A stretch of DNA of 64,000 nt from Brachypodius melanocephalos (GCA_013398615.1 VZSR01003022.1:271194-335193), one strand, 5' to 3'; shown: positions 11,011 through 23,540, counted from the first letter of the stretch. Made by a program: numbers and translations. Notes: generated by a model not told the origin, from the sequence alone.

Positions 11011-14000
11011 ACTCTGACAAGCTCGTTTTACACCATGGGACACTCAGATTAAAGCATCAAGAACACAAAATACATTTTACATTCCCATCCCTTCTACCCA
11101 AGGGCTCACTCACCATCCTCGAGTGCTGGACCAGCTTTAGCATCTCCAAACACCCCACAGGGATCACCCTGGGACAGGGCTTGGCACAAACTCTTTTGTA
11201 CCCAGCCAAAATTCTTTTGTTTCCTCACTCCTTAAGGTTAGTTTGTGGTTTGGTTTTGCCTTTCTTTAGTGTCACAGAAAAACAGGAAAAAAAAAAAGAG
11301 GAAATAGTTTACTGGGGCTTCACATTCCATGCCAGTGTCTCTGTCCTAATCCTCCAAGAACCCTTGAGAGTTTGGTGTCAAGTGTTTTATCCAGAGCCAC
11401 AGTCTTTACTTTCATGTCTGTTTTCCAGCTGAGAGTAGCTCCATATATTCATATAAGGAACACCACAGAAACACACACACACTTCAAAAATTCCATGGCA
11501 GCACCACAGTCAGTGCAGGCTGATTCCAGCTCAGGATTTGCAGGGAGCCAGAATGAAAGTCTGGTCCAAGGATGTGGTGATATATTCTTTAGAGGAGAAA
11601 TTCCTGAGCTCCCCAAGGGGAAAAAGCCCTTTGTGAATACAGGATTTTCCTGAGCTCTTCTCTGAGGATAAACCTCTTCATCGAGCTATTGTCAGATAAG
11701 GAAGAGCTGGGAGAGGTTTAGAAATGCTTTCCCAAAATCTGGGATTTAACCTAGAGCACGATTCCAGTTAAACAACACAGGAATTGCCATTCCAGGGAAG
11801 AAGACAAATCCATTTCCCTGCAATCATTTCCCAGGGTAATCCTCAGGAGCTGCCTTGGGGAGCAGAGCAGGGCCAGGCAGGGTTGTGGCAGCAGCACCAG
11901 CAGCTCCCAGTCTCAAGTTTTCTCTCATTAATTTGCCCTTTTCCTCTTCTTTTTAGTTTTGGCCCCCACAAGACCTGGCACAGTTGCACAGTTTAACAGC
12001 ACAGGATAAAAGAATTGTTTCCTGGTGATTTCAACCTGCTGGGTAGTGATTTCCCCAGGCTGAGCTGTGAGAGCAGCTTTGCTGCCTTTCCTGCACTGCA
12101 CCCCCAAACTGCCTGTGCCTCCTGCTCCCTGTCTGCTCCCCCTCTCCTGAGACCCCTCAGCACAGGGGGCACGAGGGAGCTCTGCCAGGGGGTGCCAGGG
12201 CAGGCAAAGGGGAGCAATCAGGGATCCAGCCCCACCTCACTGTGCCAGCCCCATTCCATACCTGGGCACAGGTCTGGGGGTGTGCGAAGTCCAGGAAAGC
12301 CTTGGAGCTTCCCTGTATTCCTGTGGGAGTTGGGAAAAATGCAGAATAAACAGTAAAAGCAATTATTCCAGCTGGAAAATATTATTTCTCCTGGTTTGTT
12401 TTCTGCCTGAGAGGGAAAGCTGGTTGGAATTACATAAAGTATGGGTGACTGAGGAAAACAGCTTTTCAACAGGAAAACAACTCTGCAAATGTTTTGAAGT
12501 TACTGTTATTGCTTAACACCTAAAATTAAACATTTTCTGTACTTTCTTTTAACTGAGTTCCCCATTCCTCTGGTTTTCTGTATTGAAAGAGAAGACTCTC
12601 AAAGGAATAATTTGCATTTCCATGGCTGGTTCAAATCCTTTATAGCAGAAAGAAAGAACCCAATGACCACAGTGACCTGATGAGTTAGGACATGGCTCCA
12701 GAGGCTGGAGTTTACAGGGAAAAAAAACACAACTTGGCCCAGGGCACTTGACCTGTCCAGCTCAGAGAACTTGAGGCTGATCTCACTTCCCCCTCACATT
12801 TCATGCTGTGTTTTCTCTTGGTTCCAAAGAGAAGTAGGACTTGTGCTGCTTCATAGAGGAAAACACTTGGGATCTCCAAAGGCTCTAAGCTCCTTAGGAA
12901 AGAGGATTAAGGCATCTGCTGGTGCAGTGGGTACCTGTGCTGGTGCAGATGACAGCAGGCTGGGCTTGAACCCACCCTAAAGCCCCATGGACGAACATCC
13001 AGACACAACCCTTGAACCCTTCCCCGAGGATCCCTTCCCAGCCCACAGCCCCTGGACTGCAGGGAGGGTCTCCATGGGCTGTTCCTGTGGCCAGGGGGAT
13101 CCAGGCCCCCCCATGCCAGCCCTGCCAATCTGATAGATCCCCAATTCCAGCAGCCCTGCTCTGCCTGTGCCCCCCCAGCTTTGTCTGACAGGTTGGGCTG
13201 GGGTTACAGGGTGCAGCAAACACCCACATCCACACCAGGAGGCTCGGATCCATTGCTCAGTGTGGCCAGCGCTGCCTTTCAGGATTTGGGGCTTTCTAAT
13301 GGCACCGGGGAGAGAGAGAAAGAAGGATTTGTCCATCAAAGCCTGCCCCAGGCAGCACATTTACTGCTGCTCTCCGAAGGGCCTGGCAGATCCTAAAGGC
13401 ACAAACAGGCAGACAGAACAAATGAAAAGATCTTCTGCTCTCTGAAAGCACAAGGGCTTGGCAGGCAAATATTTCATAGCAGGCTCTCCCTTCCTCTCTG
13501 CCTCCCCTCTCTGCCCTGGACTCAGCTTACCAGGGATGGAGGGCAGGAGGACAAATTCCAGCTCTGGCACCCACAGTCCCACAGACCCAATGCAACCAGG
13601 AATGGGATGTTGGGTTCCAAAGCCAGCTGGGAGCTGGTGGAGATAATTTCCAAGAGGGTTTTGGGGCAGTTTAGCACCTCTGCCTTGCAGAGCTGTGTGT
13701 GTTCCCTGGGCTCTGCCTGCAGAGCACAGCAGTGCCCTGGTGTCTGCTGTCCCCAGCCCCTGCAGGGAGCTGGGCAAGCAGCAGTGCAAACCTGCCTGGC
13801 AGAGCTGCTGCAGCCTGCCAGCACCCCAGAACAACCCCCAAACATCCCAGCAAACACAGGAACCCAGAGCTATTGGGAACAGACCTGGGGGAAAATGTCC
13901 TGAATCAAGAGAAAAATGCCAGTTGTTGACAAAAGAAATGATTCATGAAAGTGGTGCTTCCAAGGCAGCTTTATTCTGGGGACAGGAAAAATGCAATAAC

Positions 14001-14921
14001 AGGCTCTTGGTGGCAGCTGGGAGGGCTGTGCTCCAGTGGAGCAGGAAAGGAACGTCTGACTTTTGGAGGGGCTCTTTGCAGTAAAAGGGTTTTTAAGCAC
14101 TGCCCAAGCAGGGCTGTCCCCAGGACCCAGAGGAGCATGACCATCCCCAGTACATGGGAATACCTCACACATGAGTTATTGCAGGGGTTGGTGTAGTTTT
14201 GATCTTCTTCCAAGCACTAAAGAAGGATGCAGCCATGCAGGCACAAACAATCCCCAGTGCAGCTGTGCTGGCTTCACTTCCAGCAGCCCAGAGGGGAAGG
14301 AGCATTTCTGCATGGTGACCATCTGTTCTTCCCACTGTGCCCCTGAATGGAGAGGGGAATTCCACCGACCTCTGAGAGTGGAAACCCAAAATCCAGCCTG
14401 GGCTCCCAGCTGGGGTCACCCACCTGCACCAAAGGAATGGGGAAAAAATCCAGCAGCAGCAAGAGACACGGTGGGACAGGGCAAAGGCTGAAACTGGCTA
14501 TTCATGAAGGCCACCAGCATCCTGACGAGCCCTGTCCCTTACTGAGAGTAAATAAAGAACTGGAGCTCCCATCCCAGAGCTCAGGAGCTGCTCTCACCGT
14601 GCCCATGACACAGAGAAACTTCCACGGCCCTCAAGTGCAGAGGAAACTCATATTCTAGGGAAAAGAAAACAACTTAAACCCCCCAAACAGTCTGAAGCTA
14701 CAAATCAAGCTCTTCTCTCAGTTAATATTTAATGTCATAATTGGGTGCTTTTCAGAGGGGGGGAAGCACTGGGATTTCTTTGCTGCAGATTGACCTTGTG
14801 AAACTCAGTGAGTTAAGGAAAAGAAAAAAAAGAGAAAAGGAATTTTGTTGAATATTTCAACATCTGGAGCCACTTAGTGGCAGAGAAAAGCAACTTCTTT
14901 AGAAGCACTTTTGATCTAAAG
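11011..14921. other. Unique non-coding stretch
   Basis: No array or gene recognised over 3.9 kb. A perfect octamer word ATTTGCAT lies at 12610-12617, in an AT-rich patch (12480-12660). Poly(A)-like runs occur at 11288-11298 and 14821-14831. None of the open frames has a recognisable product. Confidence 0.4.
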
Positions 14922-14970
14922 CAGTGGTTTTAAACCTTTTCCTATTTGCAGACCCATAAAATTTGTCCTG
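14922..14970 (+). mobile_element. Possible hAT/Charlie-like terminal remnant
   Basis: CAGTGGTTTTAAACCTTTT followed closely by TGCAGACCCATAAAAT resembles the terminal inverted repeat of hAT-Charlie DNA transposons (CAGTGGTTCTCAAACTTT then GACCC). The opposite terminus and target-site duplication are not found, so it may be a diverged solo end or chance. Confidence 0.25.
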
Positions 14971-15879
14971 CATAATAAATACAAGTCTACTGACACTCAC
15001 TTCTGGCATCCCAGTCAGTTCTGGACGTTCCTTGGAGGTTCAGGAGCAGGAGAGGCAAAGCTGTGCTTTCCCAGGCTGCCCAAGGAGCTCCTGGACCCCT
15101 TCAGCTCCAGCATGGACAGCTGATCACTCCACTAACAGATCACCTGCAGCAAGGTGACCTTGCCTCTCTTGGCACGGTGTGACCTCTTTCTAAAGAACAG
15201 ATCGATTTTCTCTGTGGAACTGGCCCCACCAGCTCTGTGTGCCCCTGGCAAAGCTGCTCACCACAGAAAATCCAACTATTTCTGCCTGGAAAGGCGCTCT
15301 GGGAGCCGCTCCACACCAGAGAGTTAATCCAGGTTAACATCCTCATCTCTCCTCATCCCCAGAGTCTCTGTGCCTGGGTCTCCAGGTGCCTTGGGCTCTG
15401 GGCAAGTCGTGGGCAGCCAAAATCTTGCTGGAGCTCTGCCAGCCCAGAGGAGGCCAAGGAGGGGCACAGTCCCAAAGGGATGATGAATTACTGCATCTGG
15501 GAGCAGAGGGTCTGGGCACCAGCCTCCACCCCTGGTGAGCTGTTCTCGTGCTGTGATGTTTGGGCATCACCTCTGCCTCCCTCACACCTCAGGGTTTGTG
15601 CTCAGCTCTTGATTTGAAATTTAATTTCTCTGCCCCAAGGTCCACACAGTGCCCAGGAGATGAGGCTGTCCCCTGCTCCTCACAGTGACAGCAAAGGATG
15701 AATCCAGCTGTGAGTTATCCTCGGGGAGCCTTTCCTACTTATCCAGGAACAAACCTGTCCTAATTGGTCAAGGATTTGTTAACGTATCACTGGGAAATCT
15801 GCTCAAAGGACTACGAGGAAATCACAGGAAAAACAACTGCCGTGCCCAACAAGGGATTGGGTGGATCGGGTCTTTGTTC
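14971..15879. other. Unique non-coding stretch
   Basis: Nothing recognised beyond ordinary mixed-composition DNA. Confidence 0.35.
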
Positions 15880-16110
15880 CCGTTGTGTTTCTCCTCAGCA
15901 CGTTTGATTAGTTTGGTTAATTGAACACTAACATACTCCATTATCATGCAGCAGCAAAGGAGGTTTCAGGACTCAAACAAATATGGCCATTATCAGCTGC
16001 TCCTGACAGAACAAACAGCTTTGGAGAGGCAGGGTTTATGGATGGCTTTTGGGGAAATGGGCTGATCAATCAATCACCTTTTCTTTTCCCTGTGAAAAGA
16101 CTCCTCGGTG
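15880..16110. promoter_or_regulatory. Candidate conserved non-coding element
   Basis: AT-rich block with GGTTAATTGAAC, TCCATTATCATGC, GGCCATTATCAGC and a double TGATCAATCAATCACC at 16063-16078. The last contains overlapping TGAT/ATCAATCA words typical of PBX or HOX-PBX sites. No repeat signature. Confidence 0.28.
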
Positions 16111-16319
16111 CTGCTCCTTGGGGTGCAGGACCGAGAGGGAACACAAGTCACAAGGTCCGTGTGATAAATTTTCCCTCTTTTTCTCACACAGGGAGATAAA
16201 CCTTGCTTATCCAAGACAAATCCATCCCAAATCACTGTAAGCACCTCTGGCGAATATTCACTCTCCATAACACCATGGAGCAGCTCCAGCCAGGCCTCGG
16301 CTCATTCAGCAAGGGCTGA

Positions 16320-17010
16320 ATGAAAACTCATTTTCATCTCAGTGTTCAAATATGTACAAATCAAATACATCCACACAAATATCTGTGTCAGAGGATGGTG
16401 CCAGACCCTTCAGTGGTGCCCAGTGACAGGACAGCAGCAACAGCCATGAACCAAAAGACAGCAAACCTGCACTTCTTACACATTTGTTTTAAACTACGTT
16501 TCTCTAGAATCTTCCTGCTTGGCCTTGAGTGTGTGACAGATGCAGATGTTGACCTTATTTGCCATCACTTTGGGTTTTTTAAATATGGAAAATGAGATCA
16601 TCAAATTGAACTTTTCATAGGAAATGATGCATTTCACCACCTTTCTTGCTAAATGATGCTTTGGCCTTTTGAAACAGAAATTCAGCGTTTCACATTTTCA
16701 GTTACAATAGTTCAGAGAATTCAGTTTGAAAATGTTTTGTAATAAAATAAAAGTAAAGTATTTGTTTTCAGATATCTTGGATTGAGATTTTGAGCTTCCC
16801 ATCCAGTTTCAGAACATTTTTTTTTGTGCTAGATATTCTTATAAGAGGACAGGTCACTTCTCTCTGGTCTGTTCATACCAAGGTACCTGAGTGAAATATA
16901 GTGCCTGGGGCATCAGGAGTGTGATGTAAATGTTTCTTATGGTTTTAGAGTCTATAGGTTTGTCAACAACTAATCTGCATAACCTAATTGTGGGCAATAT
17001 TCCATGGTAC
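16320..17010. other. AT-rich unique block
   Basis: Strongly AT-rich compared with its flanks, with A/T runs and no tandem repeat, CR1 or exon. It could be regulatory or an old decayed element. The short open frame at 16320-16595 has no recognisable domain. Confidence 0.35.
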
Positions 17011-18844
17011 TATTCATGTGGATGGAAATGGGAAAATGCTGAATTGTTTCATGACCTCCTGTGCTGAGGTCCCTCTAAAGAATAGAGCTGGTGGAATAAT
17101 GAACCATGAGGGAATATCTGCATCTTCAGAACCCCCCTGAGCTCCCCAAATCATCTCAGAGAGATCCAGAGGAGGCTGATTGTGGGTTAAAATGCAATTT
17201 AACCCAAAGAACATGGACATGTCTCTGCTCCCCAGCTGTAAAGGTGGTTGATGTTTTCACACTCCTGACTGCAGCCGCTCCAGTCCAGATTTCCAATTTT
17301 GCTTCTTAAGCAGCTAAAACTGTTTCACAGTATTTTCTAGGCAGAGGGGGATTTTCCACACAGAGATCTCCTGGCAGCTTTTCAAATGTTTTACAAAACC
17401 TTTCCCTTTCCACACTTGGCTCCACGACCAGCATTTACCATGGAGAGTAAACTCACTAAGAAATAACAATTTCCATCCTTATTTGCCAAGATTTTGATCA
17501 ATTCACATCCTGTTATCCCAGGTTACCTGATCTCAGACCTTCCAGCTGGTGATGTGTAAAACTTGAGAACCAGACAGCTTAATAACAACGTGAGCACCTG
17601 ATGAAAATGCTGAATGCAGGTCAGGAAGTGCCTGTTACCCTCAAACAGAACTGCCTGATCCCCCCAGACATTAAAAATCCCCTGGGGATGCTGGTGATGT
17701 TTGTGGGTGGGATTCCTCATGCTCTCAAGTAAAGGGATCTTGGCTTGAGTATCTCAAAGTCAGATAAAATACAGGAAAGAGATCACAGAGAGGGCTCAGC
17801 TGCTATTTCTTGACAGGATGATGAATCCAGTGGAGGCACAATTTGCAGAGGTACCTGAGAACCAAGGGAATCCAAGCCAGCCCTGGCACAGAAACCAGCT
17901 TCATCAACTCCAGGGACACCAAGACTGGACAGGGTGTGAGGAGGAATTGTTGAAATTGGAGCTTAAGAACAAATTCACCGTGGGATCATTTTCCTGCCAA
18001 AGGAGACAAGAGCCTTCAGAGAGCAACTCAGAGCCAAGGATGGACAGGAATTTATGGGGACCAACCCCCACCCCCTGCAGAAGGATGGCAGTCAATGAGG
18101 AGGTTCCTGTTTCTCCTCACACACAAGGAACACATCTGGGTGCTGGAGTTATCCCAGCCAGGAGCACAAAGCAGCACGAGCTCTGCAGCACTGAAGGGAT
18201 CTGTGCTAAGGTCGTGTGAGGCTCCAGATGCTTTGAACCATCTTAAAATGATCCTTTAAAATTTCATTGAAACAAACCAACTGAAATTTGCTGCAAAGGT
18301 TTCACGAGGTTTTCTGCCTGATTTTCTGCCCAGGAGCCTCTCTGCTCTACAGCACAAACCAGCTCAAAGATTTCAAATATACCTCAAACTACACACCCTG
18401 CTTGCCAAAAAATTAATGCAAGCAATTAATGTGGCAAAGCACTTCAACAAATAGTTCCATTCATTGCAGGGTGTCCCACGCTGGAGCTGGCAGTGACCCA
18501 CACTTCCCGTCTCCCTCCCTCATGCAGATACCCAGCACTTATCCAGTGGAAACATTTAGCTCACAAATCCCTGCTCTGAGCTGTTGGGGAGAGGCTTCCA
18601 GACCTGCCTAAATGTATTTTCTTCCTTTTTTCAATTCAGTGCTTCAGCACTAGTGAGAATTTCCAGCCAGAAGCTCTTTAAGCTGAAGCCTCTATATTTT
18701 CTTAACCATAACAAACCTGCGTTTCACATCCCTGAGCAACACCAGGATTTGGACTCCTGCCTTTCTCCTTCCCCTTTGGCTCGATGGAGTCACCTCTAAG
18801 AACCACAGGGCCAGCTCCTGCAGCCCCTTCCACACTACAGGCTC
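17011..18844. other. Unique non-coding stretch
   Basis: No repeat or gene recognised. The open frame at 17818-18219 is hydrophilic and unfamiliar, without flanking promoter or splice evidence. Confidence 0.35.
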
Positions 18845-19128
18845 TCTGTGCACCGCGCAGCACAGGATCCGGACAGCCAGAGCCCCCCAAACCTCTCCAG
18901 AGCCCCTCGGCAGCGACGCTCCCTGGGGGCTCGCCCGGCTCCGGCAGCGGCCCCGGGGGCTGGTTCAGCACCACGGACAGAGCACGGAGCGCCCGCAGCG
19001 CTTTACACGGGCTGTCCGCGCGGTTTACACCCGCTTTACACGGCGTTTACACCCGCTTTACACGGCGTTTACACCCGCTTTACACGGCGTTTACACCCGC
19101 TTTGCACGGCGTTTACACCCGCTTTACA
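18845..19128. promoter_or_regulatory. CpG cluster containing a minisatellite
   Basis: CpG density rises sharply from about 18855 (CACCGCGCAGC, GATCCGGACAG, GGCAGCGACGC, CCGGCAGCGGCC) and continues through the 22-bp array that ends at 19128. Much of the CpG content in the second half comes from the array itself. A small CpG island is possible; no exon is recognised. Confidence 0.35.
19021..19128. repeat. 22-bp CpG-containing minisatellite, about 5 copies
   Basis: Units of CGTTTACACCC plus GCTTTACACGG repeat about five times. Each half is 11 bp and the two halves resemble each other, so this looks like a dimerised 11-bp repeat. A lone GCTTTACACGG half-unit copy sits just upstream at 19000-19010. 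Every unit carries CpGs. Confidence 0.95.
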
Positions 19129-19391
19129 TGCCCTGAGTGCCAGCACAGAAGTAATTTCTGTAGTTGCCTGGCAAACAGTAAAAAGAAAGACTTGCTCGTC
19201 CTAAACAAAACACAATAAAAAATATCCTTGAGAGTGAAGTAGGTTATTTTATAACCTGCCTCTACCCCAGACATATAAAGGTCCAGAAATTATGGAGCTG
19301 GATGAGAAGTGAGCAAGTCCTACCACAGTAAACCAGGGCCCAATAAATGCAGGGTCCTGATGGAGGTCAGAGCTGTGTGAATGCAGTGTTG

Positions 19392-19560
19392 TTGGGATAA
19401 AAGGGCCATCCCAAGGATGTTGTGGTGTTGGGATAAAGGGGCCATCCTGTGGCTGTTGTATTAGTTGGATAAGGACCATCCCGAGGATGTTGTTGTTGGG
19501 ATAAAAGGGCCACCCCGAGGATGTTGTGGTGTTTGGGCCATCCCGAGGCTGTGCTGCTGG
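19392..19560. repeat. 36-bp minisatellite, about 4.5 diverged copies
   Basis: Units begin TTGGGATAAAAGGGCCATCC and continue with an AGGATGTTGTGG-like segment. Lengths are about 36, 37, 31 and 36 bp plus a partial, with substitutions and an internal deletion, so it is older than the 49-bp and 35-bp arrays. Confidence 0.9.
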
Positions 19561-20429
19561 ACTGGCTCTGTAAATTCTCTCTCTTCTGCCCAGAGGATCC
19601 AGCGAGGTGCAGGGCTGGGCTCCTCCCTGCCTTGATGCATTTCATACAACGGGGGGCAGTAACTGGTCTGACTCGGCTGGGCAGGGGAAAGGTGAAATAA
19701 CTCTCCACAAGATGATAATCCAATTCCTCTGCAGAAGAAATAAATCTCCATTAGTGCCCCACACCTCTCCTGCAGTTTCCAATCGGCCTCTGTGTCACAG
19801 GAACTGCTTTTATGATGGATCTGGGGCATTTATTATGACAGCACAAGGCATAAACACTGCCCAGCATCAAACAGCTTGAGAGCTCTGATTTCAGGCTAAA
19901 TGCAATAAGAGAAGAGAACCTTCCCACACCAGGGAAATGAAGACTGTTTTAGTAGATTATGGTGGGAGCACAGTGTTTTCACTGCAGAGAATTTCATTCC
20001 CCCACCTAGCCCAGAGTTCATGAGGAATACTGTTCCTATTTCAATCACTCTGAGCCAGAAAATGCTCATCTCCTGTCTGTGAAGGAAAGAGCAGAACACA
20101 GAGGCACTGACCTCCCTTTTACAGCACCAGGCCCATCTTTCATGGGAAGAGATTTCAAAGGCCAGTGGTGCTGGAGCCCTGCTTCCATGCCCCCAGGAGA
20201 GCAAGGTGCAGGAGTGCCAGGGCACACAGAGGTGGGCACCAGTTTGGCTGGTGCCAGTCAGACCTTTCCTGGTGCTGCCCCAGCTCACCCGGGGCATTCC
20301 TGAGCTCAGCATGGAGCTTCAGTGCAGGCTCCTCACATCATCATCACCATCACAGCCAGGGTCCTGAGCTGCCCCTCCCATTCCAAACACTGCTTTCCCT
20401 CCTTTCCTTCCCGCAGACGAAGGTGGAAG
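19561..20429. other. Unique non-coding stretch
   Basis: Nothing recognised beyond a short CATCAT-type run near 20335-20355. Confidence 0.35.
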
Positions 20430-20690
20430 ATGAAATGTAAGAGATGAGAGAGCAATTGAAAATTGCTAATCTCTAATTTCAGTTTGATAATTTGCTTTGG
20501 CCTCTGGGGTATTAAAAATTATAACACTTTCAGGCTGTATTAAAAAAGGCATCAGCTCTATGATTGACAACTTTCTTAATAACATTTTTCTTTTCAGAAG
20601 GCATTACACTGAGTTAATCTTTAAATATAGTCAATTACCACTTCTATCTATAGGATCAAATGGTCTCTTAATCGTACATTGTTAAATTAT
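20430..20690. promoter_or_regulatory. Candidate conserved non-coding element with PBX/MEIS-type site
   Basis: AT-rich block with GCAATTGAAAATTGC, TTGATAATTTGC, TATTAAAAATTATAAC, TGATTGACA at 20561-20569 (the classic PBX-MEIS/HOX composite word), CTTAATAAC and TCAATTACC. Sequence on either side is GC-richer and motif-poor, giving the block a clear edge. Function is inferred only. Confidence 0.35.
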
Positions 20691-22959
20691 GATGGGGTGG
20701 GGACCATGCTGCTAAGAAAACAGAGCAAAGAATCCATGAAACATTTCAGGTCACTCTGGGTTCCCAGCACTCCCCTTGAAGAAGCCTGAGAGCATCTGAG
20801 CACCTGGAGTGACAATGAAGTGTGTAAAGGGCTCTGCCCTGAGCAGGAACTTGGACCTGAGAGAGGAAAGAAAGGCTTTTCCTGTTCCTCAGTTCCTCAC
20901 ATGAGGCTGTTTCTGGTCCTTCCACCTCTGTGGGTACTATTTGGAATCTTGCAGCTGATGAGAAGGGACAGGAGAAGACAATGAGATAGAAATAAAAAAA
21001 TAACCCGCTCTGAAACTGTCAGAAACTGATGGGAAACCACTGAGTGGATGAGAGGTGAAATGTTTGTACACACAGGACCCGTTCTGAGAGCCAGTTCTGT
21101 ACCTGCTGCTCAGAGCCTTGGGGAGCATTTAACCCTCTAAACACCACGGTGCTTTTAATGGATGATGTGTGAAACACCTCCTTCAGCCTAACCACAGGGC
21201 AGGGCCTGAAGCAGGAATCAATAGCAGAGATCTGAAGAAGGTCAAATTAAACGATTAAACAACCACAAGGGATTCTTCAGCCTCAGATTCCATCAGAGGA
21301 CAGAAGAGGGAGGAGTAGCCACCACAGACAGGAACAGAGCATTTGCCCAACTTTCGCTTTTGCAAATGTAAAGATCTTAAAAAAAATCAAATCAAAAAGT
21401 GCAATACACCAACCTTAGTGCTCCCGTGGAAACATCATTCCCTTCAGGAGATAAACCACATTAATGATAAATGATACAATTCATTCAGGTCAAAGCACAT
21501 CCAGAGTGAGGACCTGGATCCATCAAAGCTTCCACCACTGCTCTCCTCTGATGGGGCTGGGAGGAGAGGGCAGGGAAAGAACTTAGGGCAGAGGAAACCT
21601 GAATCCTGTGTGTCATTTGGGAAATCCAGGGCAAAATAACATCACAAAGGAAACTTTCAGAACAATTCCCAGCATTCCATTAGTTTGGCAGACTCCACGC
21701 CAAAGGTTTTCCTCCATAATTTGCAGATCACGTTGGGCCAATGTTTTTTAAAACCAGAAACACCAAAAGGCAAATGCAGCTGCTTTTCCTGTAACAACCG
21801 TCTGTATCTGCTGGCTCCTGTTCTTTGATGGCAGGGGAGGAGGAGGAGGAGGAGATCATGGAGCTGAGGGTTGTCCCTGACAAGTTCTCTGCTGAGATGT
21901 CTTGGGAATGTTCAATCCAGAAAAAAAGGGTAGGCAGCATCCCTTGTGCACCTCTTCCCTCTGACCCCAAACCATGAAAATCTCACTGCAGAGCCACAGA
22001 AACTCTGGTTGGAAGGTTGCTGTTCCAAGCTCCGTCCTCAGAGCAAAACCAAGGCCAGCAGCAGAGCAGCCACTGCAGCCAGAGCTGAGGTCAAACACTC
22101 AGAGCCTCGAGGGTGAGAGGGCCACTCCACCCCAGCCTGCTCTGTCACTGAATTCTGGAGTGATTGGATATTCTCTGGATATCCCTGCACTGCATCTTTC
22201 CCACATCAAGCAGCCTAGGTGCTTTTAAATTAAACTCTTTAATTTTTGGGGAGCAAAGGAGGAGTTGTGCTGCATGGTGAAAGATGGCAGTAAAAGAAAA
22301 AAAAAATCAGGATACCGTGAAGTTATCAACACCAACAAAGTGAAGAGCAAAAAACCAGGAGCAATTTCCAGCCTCCTCCAGTGGAATTCATTATGTATTC
22401 ACTGCACAGAAAATTTCAAAAACTTTCTTTCAAATGGACCTGTTTAAATGTATAAAATGTGTAGCAGATTAGGTGATTCTGTAACCAGGCTCCCAACGGG
22501 GCTGACTTAAGTGGAAACAGCTCTTTAGAGGAACATCCTGAAATTTGTTTTGACTTATCTCCTGAGCTGTCTAGAGATTTAAATCGTCACTCAGATGTGG
22601 GCTCCTAACTCTGCCTGCAGCTTAAAATAGCACAGGAAATGGGTTTCTAAAAGGCTGTTAAATAACACAAATGCTGGCAAAGAAAAAAATAAAAGTTAAT
22701 TTTTCTATTCCTCTCCAAATGGGGGAAAATGTTATTGACCTGTTCAAGCTCCAAGGAAATTTTCTCCCAAGTTTAAGGAACTTGTTGTTTGAGCAGATTG
22801 CATTACCCAAATTGCCTCCTGTGGGAGACCTGATCACTGACTGCCTTCTCTAAGAGCTGCTCCTTTTCCAGTACGTGCTCATGGCACCCCTGGTGAAACT
22901 GCAGTGGAGTAATTAAACCCATCCCTAAAAACTTCTGTTTCCCAGAAAACTGGGAAGAT
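20691..22959. other. Unique non-coding stretch with a short GGA run
   Basis: A (GGA)n run of about seven units lies at 21835-21854. AT-rich parts at 22280-22460 and 22620-22760 have no recognisable repeat. The short open frame at 22671-22853 gives a plausible-looking but unfamiliar 60-residue peptide with no supporting context. Confidence 0.35.
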
Positions 22960-23190
22960 GGGCCAGGGCAGGCTCAGGGTGGGCAGCAGCAGGAATTTCC
23001 CCATGGAAAGGACTTGGAAGTGCCCAGGGAGTTTTGGAGTGCCCATCCCTGGAGGTGTCCCAGGAAGGGCTGGAGGTGGCGCTGACTGTCCTGGGTTGGG
23101 GACAAGCTGGGGATGGGGCACAGCTGTGACTCCATGGGCTGGGAGGGATTTTCCAGCTGAATCCTTTGTGATTCCAGGATCAATCCTGCA
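22960..23190 (+). mobile_element. CR1 LINE 3' fragment (third tail type)
   Basis: The order CCATGGAAAGGACTTGGAAG, GTGCCCAGGGAG, GAGTGCCCATCCCTGGAGGT, AGGAAGGGCTGGAGGTGGC, then GGGAGGGATTTTCCAGC and a TTTGTGATTCC end matches the CR1 tail type that reads 'catccctggaggtgtttaagaaaagactggatgtggc'. Substitutions are frequent, so it is old. A 29/31-bp minisatellite begins about 80 bp after it. Confidence 0.75.
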
Positions 23191-23267
23191 TCTGTGAGTG
23201 AGAATAACCTGGGGCTGTGGGCAGCCTGCGGCACCTGGGGCTGCCATGGAGCATCTCTGTGCCCCTG

Positions 23268-23540
23268 AGGGGCTGATGGCACATGAGGGTCACCCTGTAG
23301 GGGCTGATGACACACCAGGGTCACTGTAGGGGCTGATGGGACACGAGGGTCACCCTGTAGGGGCTGGTGACACACCAGAGTCACTGTAGGGACTGGTGAC
23401 ACACCAGGGTCACTGCAGGGGCTGATGACACACCAGGGTCACCCTGCAGGGACTGGTGACACACCAGGGTCATCCTGTAGGGACTGGTGACACACCAGGG
23501 TCACTGTAGGGACTGGTGACACACCAGGGTCACTCTGGAG
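23268..23540. repeat. 29/31-bp minisatellite, about nine copies
   Basis: Units run AGGGGCTGATGACACACCAG followed by GGTCACTGT (29 bp) or GGTCACCCTGT (31 bp). Long and short variants are interspersed as L-S-L-S-S-L-L-S plus a final partial. Early units carry GGGACACGAG or GGCACATGAG in place of GACACACCAG, so the array has diverged from its left end. Confidence 0.95.

Noticed and set aside
10587..11432. 281-codon plus-strand frame, longest in the window
   Set aside because: It crosses an old CR1 tail (10840-11010) and unrelated flanks, has no recognisable domain, and overlaps a 201-codon frame on the other strand.
12627..12637. GGTTCAAATCC, resembling a tRNA B box
   Set aside because: No A box, acceptor stem or cloverleaf arms at the right distance upstream or downstream.
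22671..22853. 60-codon frame in AT-rich DNA
   Set aside because: Unfamiliar peptide, no splice signals that stand out, and no similarity I can name.
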